A stretch of DNA of 64,000 nt from JANXQE01 sp035651635 (GCA_035651635.1 DASRFK010000214.1:11884-75883), one strand, 5' to 3'. Shown: positions 26,901 to 35,212, counted from the first letter of the stretch. Notes: generated by a model from the letters alone, not told the origin. A program made the numbers and translations.

Positions 26901-28328
26901 CCCAAGGCACCAGAGCCCTGGTGTGATCCGGAAGTCTGGCGGATGATCGCCAGTGGCAGCGCTCGCTCCGTGCATCACATTGAAAGCCCCGCCATGACGA
27001 GCCTGTGCCGAATGTGCAATGTCACGGAGATTGACGGGTTGGTTGCCATTGTCAGTGTCATCCGTCCAGGCGCGGCCAATGAAGGCAAGAAGGAAGCCTT
27101 CACACGGCGCTATCAAGGAATGGAGCCGGTTACCTACCCACACCCCTCGCTGGAATCATGCTTGCGCAGCACTTACGGTCTGGTGGTCTACGAGGAACAC
27201 ATCCTCCAAATCTGTGAAGCCTTTGCGGGCCTGCCTCCAGGCCGTGCCGATGTTTTGCGGCGGGCTTTGAATAAGCAAAAGCACGCGGTAATTGAGGAAA
27301 TCCGTGGCGAATTCTTCGCTTCGGCGCTTTCTCGAGGTCATACGCTCGAGAAGACGGTTGAGGTATGGGGTTTGGTCACAGGCTTCGCCGGGTATGCTTT
27401 CTGCAAGGCCCACAGCACTGCGTATGGAGTTGAGGCATATCAATCGGCTTGGCTCAAGCGATACTATCCGGCGGAGTTCATGGCAGCGGTGCTCACCAAC
27501 GGCAAGGGGTTCTATCACCCGCTTGTCTATGTCCTCGAAAGCCGCCGGCTCGGATTGAAATTCCTGCCTCCATCGGTCAATGAGCCTGGTCCGGCCTTCA
27601 TTCCCCACGGCGATTCAATCCGTGTGCCGGTTACGCGGGTTAAAGGGCTCACGACTCGCACGACCGACGCAATGATTCACGCGCGTGAACGTGGAGTTTT
27701 TACCTCGTTATCGAATTTCTTCCATCGGGTGGCGCCTGTGGGCGAAGAACTGGAAGCCATGATTCGTGCCGGTGCTTTCGACGAGTTCGGCGAAACGCGC
27801 ACGCGCCAGTTCTGGCAGGCTCAACATCTCGTCAAAACCTATTCCTCCAACACCGAACCCAACCAAGGCTGGCTTATTTCACCACCCGGACTTGAGCAAC
27901 TCGTATCGGTTCCACTCACGGAGCCCACCCGACGGGAAAGGCTGGAAGCGGAGACAGATTTGTTCGGTTTCGCCGTCAGTGGCCATCCGCTGGAATTGTT
28001 TTCTGATGTGGCGTGGAACAGCTACTGTCCGGTAAACCGTCTTGGAGAATTCGTTGGGGAAACCGTCACGACGTGTGGCTTGGTCGTGGAGCAGCGCACC
28101 CACCACCAGATTACCGGGGAGCCCATGAAGTTCCTGTCGCTCGCCGACTGGACCGGCATTGTTGAAACTGAGTTGTTCGCACAGACCTACAAAAGCTATG
28201 GCCTTGCAACAATTCGGTATCCCGTTCTCGAGATCGAAGCACGAGTGGAAGCTTTTGAGAATGGCATGGGTTTTAGTCTCCGCGCTCTCCGCGCCGGGAA
28301 ACCACGGACAAGATCTGACCTGCATTGA
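23967..28328 (+). CDS. natural fusion: Y-family DNA polymerase (DinB) + DnaE2-like C-family polymerase
   Basis: 1453 aa in one uninterrupted frame. Residues 1-395 are a complete DinB-type polymerase: HLDADAFFASVEQ (D9), SIDEGYFDL (D102, E103), helix-hairpin-helix (WLPGIGPKTSARLNAAG) and little finger ending ILLRGHDFRLL. Residues about 412-1453 are a full DnaE2-like protein: PHP start VPLRVHSHYSFLD and LTDTGNLHG, palm LPDIDIDF (D769, D771) and IKMDIL, RPGAANEGKKEAF, YEEHILQICEAF, FCKAHSTAYGVEAY, and a C-terminal OB-like domain (TTCGLVVEQR). A short Pro-rich linker (NHLPIRRPIIP) joins them. Both active sites look intact, unlike classical ImuB, which lacks catalytic carboxylates. It probably carries out translesion synthesis under LexA control. 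Confidence 0.93.
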   Translation: MSRSIVHLDADAFFASVEQAADTRLRGKPVAVGGESRGIIASASYEARKFGIYTPMPTGQARKLCPKLIVLPGHYDLYEEFSNGMFAYAYDFTPDVERTSIDEGYFDLTANHKRPAVEIALTISKAIQQSLKITVSEGVASNKLISQIASKLNKPAAFQNVPEGQEKRFIQPLPNRWLPGIGPKTSARLNAAGLAKILHVAATPVEMLELVLGRQAVTMRQFAHGIDERPLIPAREPQKTFSHQETFGSDLTDEEYVGATLRRMADDLFAKVRAEQRTIRTLTVTVRYNDRAEDQVSESLLEPTDLETEVYDRLQAMLKKAWKRRVSLRLVSLKLSNLYDGRFRSDLPLTVPLQRLGAQSRLAAVVDALRSSHGRSILLRGHDFRLLSPPTEALAASPNHLPIRRPIIPAKLESAVYVPLRVHSHYSFLDSTLSPQAIVSLAKHHGMSAVALTDTGNLHGAVEFVAAAQQVGIKPILGVELNVAEHPLLLYVESARGYANLCRLLSRHAELTVKNADESSVADQQRLPYRLGELNGFTEGLIAVSSEERLAEIFKGRFYHLVTAAKVLSRAVACPAIHYAVPSDRQKYDIVQSIRTLTLLGEEHPGKRKNGRLHFRSPAEMAHACRDHPDWLRLTSEIAERCNFEMPFGKPQFPAYKPQDGSQPSAFLRLLVLQGLRDRYGARAETFRAQAMEELEIINEVGYEEYFLITWDFLQECKRRDIGWITRGSAADSLVCYCLGISGVCPIRFDLYFRRFLNKERMALNKLPDIDIDFAHDSKDDVVKLIFDKYGSDHCAVVGGFSTFQARSAFAEVAKVLGVSERDVRKFTEHFPWGFGGGWVPDGPTPKGGDGLIELLRAGPETRSLPLDEEPYKTAIQMAEFLDGMPRYPKMHPCGLVLSRQLLHELTPTFIANKGYATTHFDMDSVEPIGLIKMDILAQGGLAVMRDVKARLDARGIEVDLERCVARQKADGELLRGDPKAPEPWCDPEVWRMIASGSARSVHHIESPAMTSLCRMCNVTEIDGLVAIVSVIRPGAANEGKKEAFTRRYQGMEPVTYPHPSLESCLRSTYGLVVYEEHILQICEAFAGLPPGRADVLRRALNKQKHAVIEEIRGEFFASALSRGHTLEKTVEVWGLVTGFAGYAFCKAHSTAYGVEAYQSAWLKRYYPAEFMAAVLTNGKGFYHPLVYVLESRRLGLKFLPPSVNEPGPAFIPHGDSIRVPVTRVKGLTTRTTDAMIHARERGVFTSLSNFFHRVAPVGEELEAMIRAGAFDEFGETRTRQFWQAQHLVKTYSSNTEPNQGWLISPPGLEQLVSVPLTEPTRRERLEAETDLFGFAVSGHPLELFSDVAWNSYCPVNRLGEFVGETVTTCGLVVEQRTHHQITGEPMKFLSLADWTGIVETELFAQTYKSYGLATIRYPVLEIEARVEAFENGMGFSLRALRAGKPRTRSDLH

Positions 28329-28429
28329 TCTAACTAAGTCTGGGCACCGCCAGCGAGTTGAGGGCGGCAATCTCACCAAGGTCGGTGAGCGGCAAGCTCG
28401 TTGCCGTTGACGTGTTGAAGGTCAGTGCC

Positions 28430-28867
28430 TCACCACAAATCTTCGCGGGCATAACACTTCGCATGTGCTATGATTTCAGCCGCTTTACCTGAACGAAGAA
28501 GATCCAATGGTCGTTTCTCCTCCAACGAGAATCGCTGACACAGAAAATAGGCCATCACACGCCAATGGTCGTCGCTGCGAAAGATTTTCAGGACTTCCTC
28601 TACTCCAGGCAGCAGTTTGCGGCCCCTAAATTGCCAAACGGGGAAAAAGGTCTCGGTTCGTTTTGTCCACCCAATCAAGCGGTGGTTACGCCAACGCCAC
28701 AATACGGCAGTTTCTTGTATCCCAAGCAAGCGGGATGTTTCTGCGCTAGAGATCGCACCCCCCTCGGCCACTGACATCTTTTTTCGCAGGCGTTTGCCCC
28801 GCGCAGCGGCAGCCGCCAGCTGAAGTGCGCGTTTTTGCGACGGCTTTGGACTTCCCTTTTTTTCCAA
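28430..28867 (-). CDS. orphan Xre/MbcA/ParS-like antitoxin-type protein
   Basis: 145 aa. A basic N-terminus is followed by a helix-turn-helix-like part (SSAETSRLLGIQETAVLWRW), FFPVWQFRGRKLLPGVEEVL, and a C-terminal PLDLLRSGKAAEIIAHA that resembles the toxin-binding domain of ParS/MbcA antitoxins (DUF2384). No RES-domain toxin gene is adjacent, so it may be an orphan antitoxin or a stand-alone regulator. It is convergent with the polymerase fusion gene. Confidence 0.6.
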   Translation of the reverse strand: MEKKGSPKPSQKRALQLAAAAARGKRLRKKMSVAEGGAISSAETSRLLGIQETAVLWRWRNHRLIGWTKRTETFFPVWQFRGRKLLPGVEEVLKIFRSDDHWRVMAYFLCQRFSLEEKRPLDLLRSGKAAEIIAHAKCYAREDLW

Positions 28868-29178
28868 TGGGTGCGACTCGATCGGTTGTTAGCTGTTGAA
28901 CAGTCACCAAATAATAGCTACCTCACGAGGAAAAATGTTCCGCGAGTAAGCTTGCCGACGAAGCCTTGATACTCAGCGCACGCTCAGAACAATGGACCGG
29001 CGAGTAGCTTGGCGGCACACCCTTTCGCCAAAGCAGACGTTTGGCATCGCTTGATCCCGAGAAATTGGCAACCACCTTACCTTCTCCGATATAAATCCGG
29101 GCGGGCAAAGGCAAATCTGTCAGTAACTTCTTTTTCTGTCACATCTTCACCTTTTCGAGCTACTTATGTGCTGATACG
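28868..29178. other. intergenic stretch, nothing recognised
   Basis: 311 bp between divergent genes. A 63-codon minus-strand frame (29114-28923) has no domain signal. A promoter for the sigma factor gene must lie near 29100-29170, but no clear consensus is visible. Confidence 0.35.
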
Positions 29179-31389
29179 ATGGACACAACGATGAATTCGA
29201 TCGCGGGCGGCGGAGATGCGGAGTTGGTCAACGCTAGCCTGGATGGGAACCGCGAGGCCTATGGGCACATTGTCAGGCGCTACCAATCGCTGGTCTGTTC
29301 GCTCGCCTACAGCGCCACCGGCAGCGTGACCCAAAGCGAGGATCTGGCGCAGGAAACCTTTCTTGAGGCCTGGAAAAATCTGGCCAGCCTACGCGAGCCC
29401 CAGAAGCTTCGGTCTTGGCTTTGTGGCATCGCCCGGAACCGCATCCACCTAGCGGTCCGCATTGAGCGACGCGAACCGAGCCATCAAGCCGAGCCGTTGG
29501 AGAATCTGGCGCAGGCCCCCTGTCCGGAGCCGTTGCCTCCCGAGCGAGTCATCAGCCGGGAGGAAGCTGAGCTTCTCTGGCGCACGCTGGGGCAACTGCC
29601 GGAAACTTATCGCCTGCCGCTGGTGCTGTTCTACCGCGAGCACCAGTCCGTTGAAATGGTCGCCCGGAACCTGGACCTGAGCGAAGAAGCGGTGCGCCAG
29701 CGGCTGTCGCGCGCGCGCAAGCTCCTGCAGGAAGAGGTCCAGGCCTTTGTGGAAACGGCGCTGAGCCGCACTTCACCCGGCAACGCCTTTACCCTCGGGG
29801 TGATAGCCGCTCTGCCTTTGGCGGCCACCTCGGCCAAGGCGGCTGCCGGGGTTGCGCTTGCAAAGGGCGCTGCGGGAGCCAAAGGCCTCTTTTTACTACC
29901 CTTGGTAGGCGGATTGGCCTCCATGCTTGGCTCGGTCGCGCTGTCGTGGAAATTTGCGGCCGACGAAGGCCAGACCCCGGGCGAGCGGAGATTTCTGCGA
30001 CGCGTGGGGCGGGGACAGGTGCTGCTGCTCTTGGCTCTGCTGACTCTGGTCGGGGTTCCGACGATCCTGAGCCTGTCCGGCGCCATTGGGATGGCCTGGT
30101 TACCGGTGACTCTGTTTGCTTTGCTCGTCCTCGCCTTGATTACCAACAGCGTCTTCCTGCTTCCCTGGATGGTGAGGCGCCAGATTCAAATACGTATGGA
30201 AGAAGGGGGTTGGCCCCCAGCGCCGGCCGACGTCCAGCAGGGGACGGAGCACTCCGTCGCGCTGCGAAAGGCCTGCAAACAGAGCTTACCGGCCGTGATC
30301 ATGCTGGCAGCATGCGTCTTCTTCCTGCCCTGGAAGAAGAACTGGTTAGGGTGCGCCGGGTATGTAGGCGTGTTCGTGATGCCCACCCTGTGGTACACCC
30401 GCACGCTCTATTGGCGCTTCCGCGGCCAGCCCCAGTCCAGTTCGCTCTGGAAAAAGATGTTTGCGAAACAACCGCTACTGGCGGTAGCCGCAGGAGTATT
30501 TCTCTGTTTTCTGATGTGCATCGTGCTCTCGAATTTTGGTGTCCGTTACCTCGCCTGGCTCAATACCGGGACGTTCCCTGATCTGCCGGTGGTACCAACG
30601 GCGACGCGCCAGCTCCTGCTCGGCCTCCTTGTGGCTGCAGTGGTGTTCGCTTTGATCGCGGTGGCCGCCCGCAGGTTGCACTTGGCCGTGGCTGGGCTGG
30701 GCGGGAGGCTCAGGTTACCTTTCCTGGACCAAATTCTTGCGATTACCCAAGGACCCAATGCCCTGATTGAGAACATGTTTAAGCCCCTGTTCGAGCAACT
30801 CAAACTGGAGCCTGAGCGCGCCCGACAGCTCAAAGACCTTCTGCTCAAGCGAGCCATGCTCGGGAGTCACGCCGGGATGCCCTTGATGAATCCCCGACTT
30901 GACTCTGAGAAACGCGCAGCGCTGTTGCGCGACCTTCAGACGGAGAAGGACGCCTGCACCAGCCAGATTCGGCAGTCGCTGGGGGAAGATTTCGCGGTGT
31001 TCCAGGAATTTGAGAGGGGGATTATGGACCGGATGTTGGTCGAGCAATTTGCTCGCAAGATCAATCATACCACCCAGGGGCTGGATGAGAACCAACGGGC
31101 CCAACTGTTGGAGGCCAGACTTGCCGCCCGGCGAATCTTCCCCTGGACCAGCGACCTGACTCGGCAGGATCAGGGCGCTCGTCTTTCCGAGGCGTTCACG
31201 CCGTCCAGCCTGCAATCGTACGTCCGAGAACAATCGGAATTCGACCGGCAGTTTTTGGAGCATGCGAGGAAGATATTGTCGCCAGAGCAGTTGTCGCTTT
31301 TTGAGAAACTGCAGACTCAGCAACGGGAGTCACAAATCAACCTGTTCAGGATGGGCATGAAGTTGTTCGGAAGCACGGCTTCGTGCTGA
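29179..31389 (+). CDS. ECF sigma factor fused to a polytopic membrane domain
   Basis: 736 aa. Sigma region 2 (residues about 14-95: DAELVNASLDGNREAYGHIV, TQSEDLAQETFLEAW) and region 4 (about 130-185: LLWRTLGQLPETYRLPLVLF, SEEAVRQRLSRARKLL) precede at least six hydrophobic segments between residues about 245 and 500. A helical C-terminal domain of about 230 residues ends in a coiled coil. The layout suggests a sigma held at the membrane and released or gated by its own sensor. No anti-sigma gene adjoins. ATG 29179 or 29191 fits. Confidence 0.85.
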   Translation: MDTTMNSIAGGGDAELVNASLDGNREAYGHIVRRYQSLVCSLAYSATGSVTQSEDLAQETFLEAWKNLASLREPQKLRSWLCGIARNRIHLAVRIERREPSHQAEPLENLAQAPCPEPLPPERVISREEAELLWRTLGQLPETYRLPLVLFYREHQSVEMVARNLDLSEEAVRQRLSRARKLLQEEVQAFVETALSRTSPGNAFTLGVIAALPLAATSAKAAAGVALAKGAAGAKGLFLLPLVGGLASMLGSVALSWKFAADEGQTPGERRFLRRVGRGQVLLLLALLTLVGVPTILSLSGAIGMAWLPVTLFALLVLALITNSVFLLPWMVRRQIQIRMEEGGWPPAPADVQQGTEHSVALRKACKQSLPAVIMLAACVFFLPWKKNWLGCAGYVGVFVMPTLWYTRTLYWRFRGQPQSSSLWKKMFAKQPLLAVAAGVFLCFLMCIVLSNFGVRYLAWLNTGTFPDLPVVPTATRQLLLGLLVAAVVFALIAVAARRLHLAVAGLGGRLRLPFLDQILAITQGPNALIENMFKPLFEQLKLEPERARQLKDLLLKRAMLGSHAGMPLMNPRLDSEKRAALLRDLQTEKDACTSQIRQSLGEDFAVFQEFERGIMDRMLVEQFARKINHTTQGLDENQRAQLLEARLAARRIFPWTSDLTRQDQGARLSEAFTPSSLQSYVREQSEFDRQFLEHARKILSPEQLSLFEKLQTQQRESQINLFRMGMKLFGSTASC

Positions 31390-31502
31390 ATCTCCAGGAG
31401 CATGGGGCGTGCTCTGTTTCGATGGGAAGCCCACACGGGAGAGCCTGTAACCTTTCCCTTCCAAAACGTCAGGCATTGGTGGCATGATCTGTCCAGATTC
31501 TG

Positions 31503-32264
31503 ATGGCTTCTGAGCCGACACAACCCACGGCGTGCACGCTCTCTCCGCAAGGACAGGGTGAGGACTTTCGCACGACGCGGTGGACGCAGGTCAGTAGGGC
31601 CAAAGTCGATTCGCCGGAAGGCCGACGCGCCTTGACCGAACTGTGCGCCGCCTACTATGAGCCGGTTGCTGCGTTTCTTCGTTGCGAATTGCGCGAGACA
31701 GATGCCGCGCGCGAGCTGGCCCACGATTTTTTTGCGGTCATGCTGGCAGGCGGGACCATCGCCCACGCCAGTCAAGAACGCGGTCGGTTCCGTTCGTATC
31801 TGCTTGGCGCTGTGAAGCACTTTCTCTCACATCACCGAGAGGCGGTGGGCCGACTTAAGCGGGGCGGCGGACTGGAAAAGATTTCACTCGATCAAACCGA
31901 TACCGGCGAGGCTCGCACTGTGGCTGATGCAAGCGTGTTGTCCCCTGACGCAGCCTTCGACCGCCAATGGGCGTTGACAGTCGTGGCTCGGGCGCTGGAA
32001 GCGCTTCGGGCCGAATGCGCCACCGAGGGGCGAGCCGTTTTTTTCGAGCAAGTTAAACCTTGGCTGACTGGCGATGCCGCGCGCGGCGACCAGACGGCGC
32101 TGGCTGCGGATTGCGGCATGAACGCAAACGCGCTCAAAGTTGCGGTGTCCCGGTTGAAGCGGCGTTTCCGCATTTTGCTGAAAGCCGAGGTGGCGGGCAC
32201 CCTCGATGACCCTGGCTTGATCGCGGCGGAGATGCGGGAATTATTCGACGCTCTGGGGACTTAA
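31503..32264 (+). CDS. RNA polymerase ECF sigma factor
   Basis: 253 aa. It opens with FRTTRWTQVSRAK, common in planctomycete/verrucomicrobial ECF groups paired with kinases. Region 2 is LTELCAAYYEPVAAFLRCEL with RELAHDFFAVML, and region 4 is QTALAADCGMNANALKVAVS with RLKRRFRILLKAEV. The Ser/Thr kinase gene follows by 47 bp, and such sigma-kinase pairs are known in which phosphorylation controls the sigma. It is probably cotranscribed with the kinase. Confidence 0.87.
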   Translation: MASEPTQPTACTLSPQGQGEDFRTTRWTQVSRAKVDSPEGRRALTELCAAYYEPVAAFLRCELRETDAARELAHDFFAVMLAGGTIAHASQERGRFRSYLLGAVKHFLSHHREAVGRLKRGGGLEKISLDQTDTGEARTVADASVLSPDAAFDRQWALTVVARALEALRAECATEGRAVFFEQVKPWLTGDAARGDQTALAADCGMNANALKVAVSRLKRRFRILLKAEVAGTLDDPGLIAAEMRELFDALGT

Positions 32265-32311
32265 AGGAAGAATTTGGTAACCGAACTAAGCCGCTACGTC
32301 AGGACACAGTT

Positions 32312-34402
32312 ATGAGCGAGTCAAATGTGACCTCGAACACCTGTCCGAAATGCGGCGCGGCCCTGCCTTCAGGGCCAACAGGCGGCTTGTGCCCGCGCTG
32401 CCTGATGGCCGAGGCGATGGTGCCGACGCAGCCTGGCCTGGAAGAAGCTCAGGCGCCAAAAGCACTCTCACCGCAGGATTTAGCTCCCTACTTCCCACAG
32501 CTTGAAATAATTGAATGTCTCGGACGTGGCGGAATGGGGGTCGTCTACAAGGCGCGGCAAAAGATCTTGAACCGTTTTGTTGCGCTGAAATTGCTGGCGC
32601 CTGAGCGCGAACGCGAAGCGAAGTTCGCCGAACGCTTCACGCGCGAGGCCCAAGCACTAGCAGCTTTGAACCATCCGAATATCGTCACCATTTACGATTT
32701 CGGGCAGGCGGGCGGATTCTATTTCCTGCTAATGGAATTCGTCGACGGCTTGAATCTTCGCCATCTTTTGCGTACTAGGAAATTCACGCCGGAGGAGGCT
32801 CTGGCCATCGTGCCACCACTTTGCGACGCCCTTCAATTCGCGCACGACCGCAGCATTGTCCACCGCGACATTAAACCCGAAAATCTGTTGCTGGACAAAA
32901 GCGGTCGGATCAAGGTTGCCGACTTCGGCATCGCAAAAATGCTGGAAGCAGCGGACGTGAGCGGCGGCAAGCCCAGCGAACCGTCCGCACCCGAAATGGC
33001 CACGCAAACAACTTTAGGAACCCCAGGTTACAGCGCGCCTGAACAGAAGACCCACTCGCAGCGGGTGGACAGCCGGGCTGACATCTATTCGCTCGGAGTG
33101 GTTTTCTACGAAATGTTAACCGGCGAATTGCCTGGCAAACGAATTGAGCCGCCATCGCGGAAAGTTCAAATTGACGTGCGTCTCGACGAAGTGGTGCTGC
33201 GCGCGTTGGAAATGAACCCCGAACTCCGCTATCAGCATGTCAGCGAAGTCAAGACCATGGTGGAGACGATTGCCCGAACGCCGGCGAACGCAGGACCGAG
33301 CACCGTTCGCACTCATTGGGCAGACCACGGCGTCGACAGCAGATCCAAGGCTGAAACGACAAAATCACATCAGGATTGGTGGACCTGGTCACCGCTGCAG
33401 TCGAAAGAAGTTCGTGAAATCTGCTCCCATTTAACAAAAGCGGAGCGAAACCATGTCTCATTGCTTGGACTACTCTCCGCAGTCTGGGTCGTAGGCACTG
33501 TTTCAGGCATTCCAGCTTTTGTCAGGTCTCAATCCGGCTCGGGCAAGTGGGTGGTGGCCTCGGTTTGGGTGCTCCTGTTCGCCATTTCCATCCCGATGTT
33601 GCACCGATTGGTGCGGCATTTCTTATGTTCGACGACTTGGGCAAAGGAGAATGGCTTTGAACCAGAACACCTTCGGCTTTTCTCATTTAGCCGCGGAAAT
33701 CTCTGGAAGGTGTTCGCCGTCCTAGCCGTAGGGCTCGGGTTGGTCTTTGCACAACAAAGAGCGATCACCCATTATCTTGGGTTGGGAAGTTTGACTCGGT
33801 CGAACCAAATTCAGGTGGCACATCCAACTAGAGCGGCGCTGACTGCCCATAATCTTTCTTTCGGCCCGGTGATTGAGCGGGTGGTTGCCGACAGTAAAGC
33901 TCATTTTGAAAATGAATTCGAGCGAACCAACGGTCTCATCATGATTGATTTTGATTCCGGAATGCTTCTTGCGGGATCGTCCGGCATGTGGGCAGCGGAC
34001 ACCGCTTTGCAGAAATCCTGGATGGAGACCAACGGTGTCGATGCGATCGGCGTCATTCCTGGAGTTAGAGGTTTGGTTTGTTTGGATATGAAGATCCTCT
34101 CCGTGCCACCTTCGGGATGGGATGAAATTTCGGCCGCAGCAGTATCGGAGCAGCTTGCGCGCGTAAAAGTGCAGGACACGGTGCTGATGAAGAGCCAAAC
34201 GGAATCTCCTCCCACGTGGCTTTTTCAAACTCGAAAAGGCGGTATGGGCATACTGCAAATCGCTGGGTTCACCGAAAACCTGAGCGGCATTAGGATTCGC
34301 TATAAGCTGATTCAAAACCAAGGCGGCACAACAGCAACAGATGAACGTGCCGCCGCGCTGCAATTCCGCTGGTTGCGCCGGCAACCGGGCCAGAGCCGAT
34401 AG
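32312..34402 (+). CDS. membrane-associated Ser/Thr protein kinase with N-terminal zinc ribbon
   Basis: 696 aa. CPKCGAALPSG...CPRC (residues 11-30) forms a zinc ribbon. The Hanks-type kinase domain spans about 60-330, with glycine loop GRGGMGVVYKA, Lys93 (VALKLL), HRDIKPEN (D186), DFG (D204) and GTPGYSAPEQ. Hydrophobic segments near residues 385-405, 412-430 and 470-490 anchor it. The C-terminal 200 residues are extracytoplasmic or soluble and end abruptly. It probably regulates the upstream ECF sigma. A frameshift close to the stop may have cut off the following SecD-head-like segment. Confidence 0.88.
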   Translation: MSESNVTSNTCPKCGAALPSGPTGGLCPRCLMAEAMVPTQPGLEEAQAPKALSPQDLAPYFPQLEIIECLGRGGMGVVYKARQKILNRFVALKLLAPEREREAKFAERFTREAQALAALNHPNIVTIYDFGQAGGFYFLLMEFVDGLNLRHLLRTRKFTPEEALAIVPPLCDALQFAHDRSIVHRDIKPENLLLDKSGRIKVADFGIAKMLEAADVSGGKPSEPSAPEMATQTTLGTPGYSAPEQKTHSQRVDSRADIYSLGVVFYEMLTGELPGKRIEPPSRKVQIDVRLDEVVLRALEMNPELRYQHVSEVKTMVETIARTPANAGPSTVRTHWADHGVDSRSKAETTKSHQDWWTWSPLQSKEVREICSHLTKAERNHVSLLGLLSAVWVVGTVSGIPAFVRSQSGSGKWVVASVWVLLFAISIPMLHRLVRHFLCSTTWAKENGFEPEHLRLFSFSRGNLWKVFAVLAVGLGLVFAQQRAITHYLGLGSLTRSNQIQVAHPTRAALTAHNLSFGPVIERVVADSKAHFENEFERTNGLIMIDFDSGMLLAGSSGMWAADTALQKSWMETNGVDAIGVIPGVRGLVCLDMKILSVPPSGWDEISAAAVSEQLARVKVQDTVLMKSQTESPPTWLFQTRKGGMGILQIAGFTENLSGIRIRYKLIQNQGGTTATDERAAALQFRWLRRQPGQSR

Positions 34403-34404
34403 AT

Positions 34405-34866
34405 GTGCTTACGAACACCGATAATGCAAACGACCCGCGCGAATTCGGTGTCCTGCGCGAAATCCTCCTCGATGGATCGGCCGTCTCTCAGGCAGGGAGC
34501 AAATTTGATGCCGACGCCCGCCGGTCGATTTGGGTGCAATTCACCGAGTCGGGAGCAAGGCGATTTGAAGAGATCACCGCCAGCAACATCGATCCCCAGA
34601 TTGCCATTGTGTATCACGGCGCGGTCCTCACCGCACCCTTCATTAGAACTAAAATTCCTGGAGGTCAGATTAGTATCCCGGGTCCTCAGAGCCTCAAAGA
34701 GGTCAGCGCTCACTCGCCACACCTGGTAAGGAGGGGGCGAGCCATTGTGTCTGCTTATCCGCCAGCAGGAGAGTGGAACTCGGCCAGCGCCTGGGCCGGA
34801 GACCCTACGAGAATGAGACCCATACCTCATAGTTTGATGTTGACAATACCTCATAGTTTGATGTAA
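34405..34866 (+). CDS. SecDF P1-head-like domain protein, possibly the detached C-terminus of the kinase
   Basis: GTG-started frame of 153 codons. Residues about 40-95 resemble the SecD P1 head subdomain (IWVQFTESGARRFEEITASN, IAIVYHGAVLTAPFIRTKIPGGQISIPG). Reading the upstream DNA in this frame gives a natural linker (PLVAPATGPEPIDVLTN) before the start. A one-base deletion near 34360-34400 could therefore have split one kinase gene into two frames. The last 40 codons look non-conserved and run through the PadR promoter repeats, so the true end may be earlier. Confidence 0.45.
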   Translation: MLTNTDNANDPREFGVLREILLDGSAVSQAGSKFDADARRSIWVQFTESGARRFEEITASNIDPQIAIVYHGAVLTAPFIRTKIPGGQISIPGPQSLKEVSAHSPHLVRRGRAIVSAYPPAGEWNSASAWAGDPTRMRPIPHSLMLTIPHSLM

Positions 34867-34868
34867 GA
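34822..34868 (+). promoter_or_regulatory. PadR-type operator: two direct repeats around a -35 box
   Basis: A 19-bp unit, ATACCTCATAGTTTGATGT, occurs twice (34822-34840 and 34846-34864), 24 bp apart. TTGACA (34840-34845) sits between the copies, and the second copy fills the spacer to a weak -10 (TGTAAG, 34862-34867). The PadR ATG is only nine bases further on. Autoregulation by PadR is the natural reading. Confidence 0.6.
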
Positions 34869-34876
34869 CTCCCTGC

Positions 34877-35212
34877 ATGCGAAGAAGTAATCCGAGCTTT
34901 CTCAATGGAGTGCCTGAACTGGTCGCCTTGAAACTTCTTTCCCGACGGGAAATGTATGGCTACGAAATCGTCAAAGCAATCGAAGCGGAAACCCAGGAGA
35001 TCTTGCAGTTCGGTGAAGGCTGCATTTACCCGTATTTACATTATCTCGAGAAAACCAAACTAGTCGCCAGTTCGCGAAAGGAGGTTGGTGGGCGCAGCCG
35101 AAACTACTACCGGCTCACGGAGCGTGGTCGCAAACGTCTGGAGGAATTGGCTGGAGAATGGCAGCGCGTTTCAACGGGCGTCGCCCTGGTTCTAGGAGGA
35201 CAGCATGCGTAA
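34877..35212 (+). CDS. PadR-family transcriptional regulator
   Basis: 111 aa. Winged HTH: VPELVALKLLSRREMYGYEI, VKAIEAETQ, FGEGCIYPYLHYLEKTKLVA, GGRSRNYYRLTERGRKRLEE. The length and the YPYL/GRSRNYY motif fit the short PadR subfamily. The stop overlaps the start of the downstream membrane protein gene by eight bases, the common PadR-HAAS gene pair that responds to membrane or antibiotic stress. Confidence 0.92.
   Translation: MRRSNPSFLNGVPELVALKLLSRREMYGYEIVKAIEAETQEILQFGEGCIYPYLHYLEKTKLVASSRKEVGGRSRNYYRLTERGRKRLEELAGEWQRVSTGVALVLGGQHA

Noticed and set aside
28923..29114. 63-codon minus-strand frame in the 28.9-29.1 kb gap
   Set aside because: No homology-like pattern, signal or ribosome-binding site; left as intergenic.
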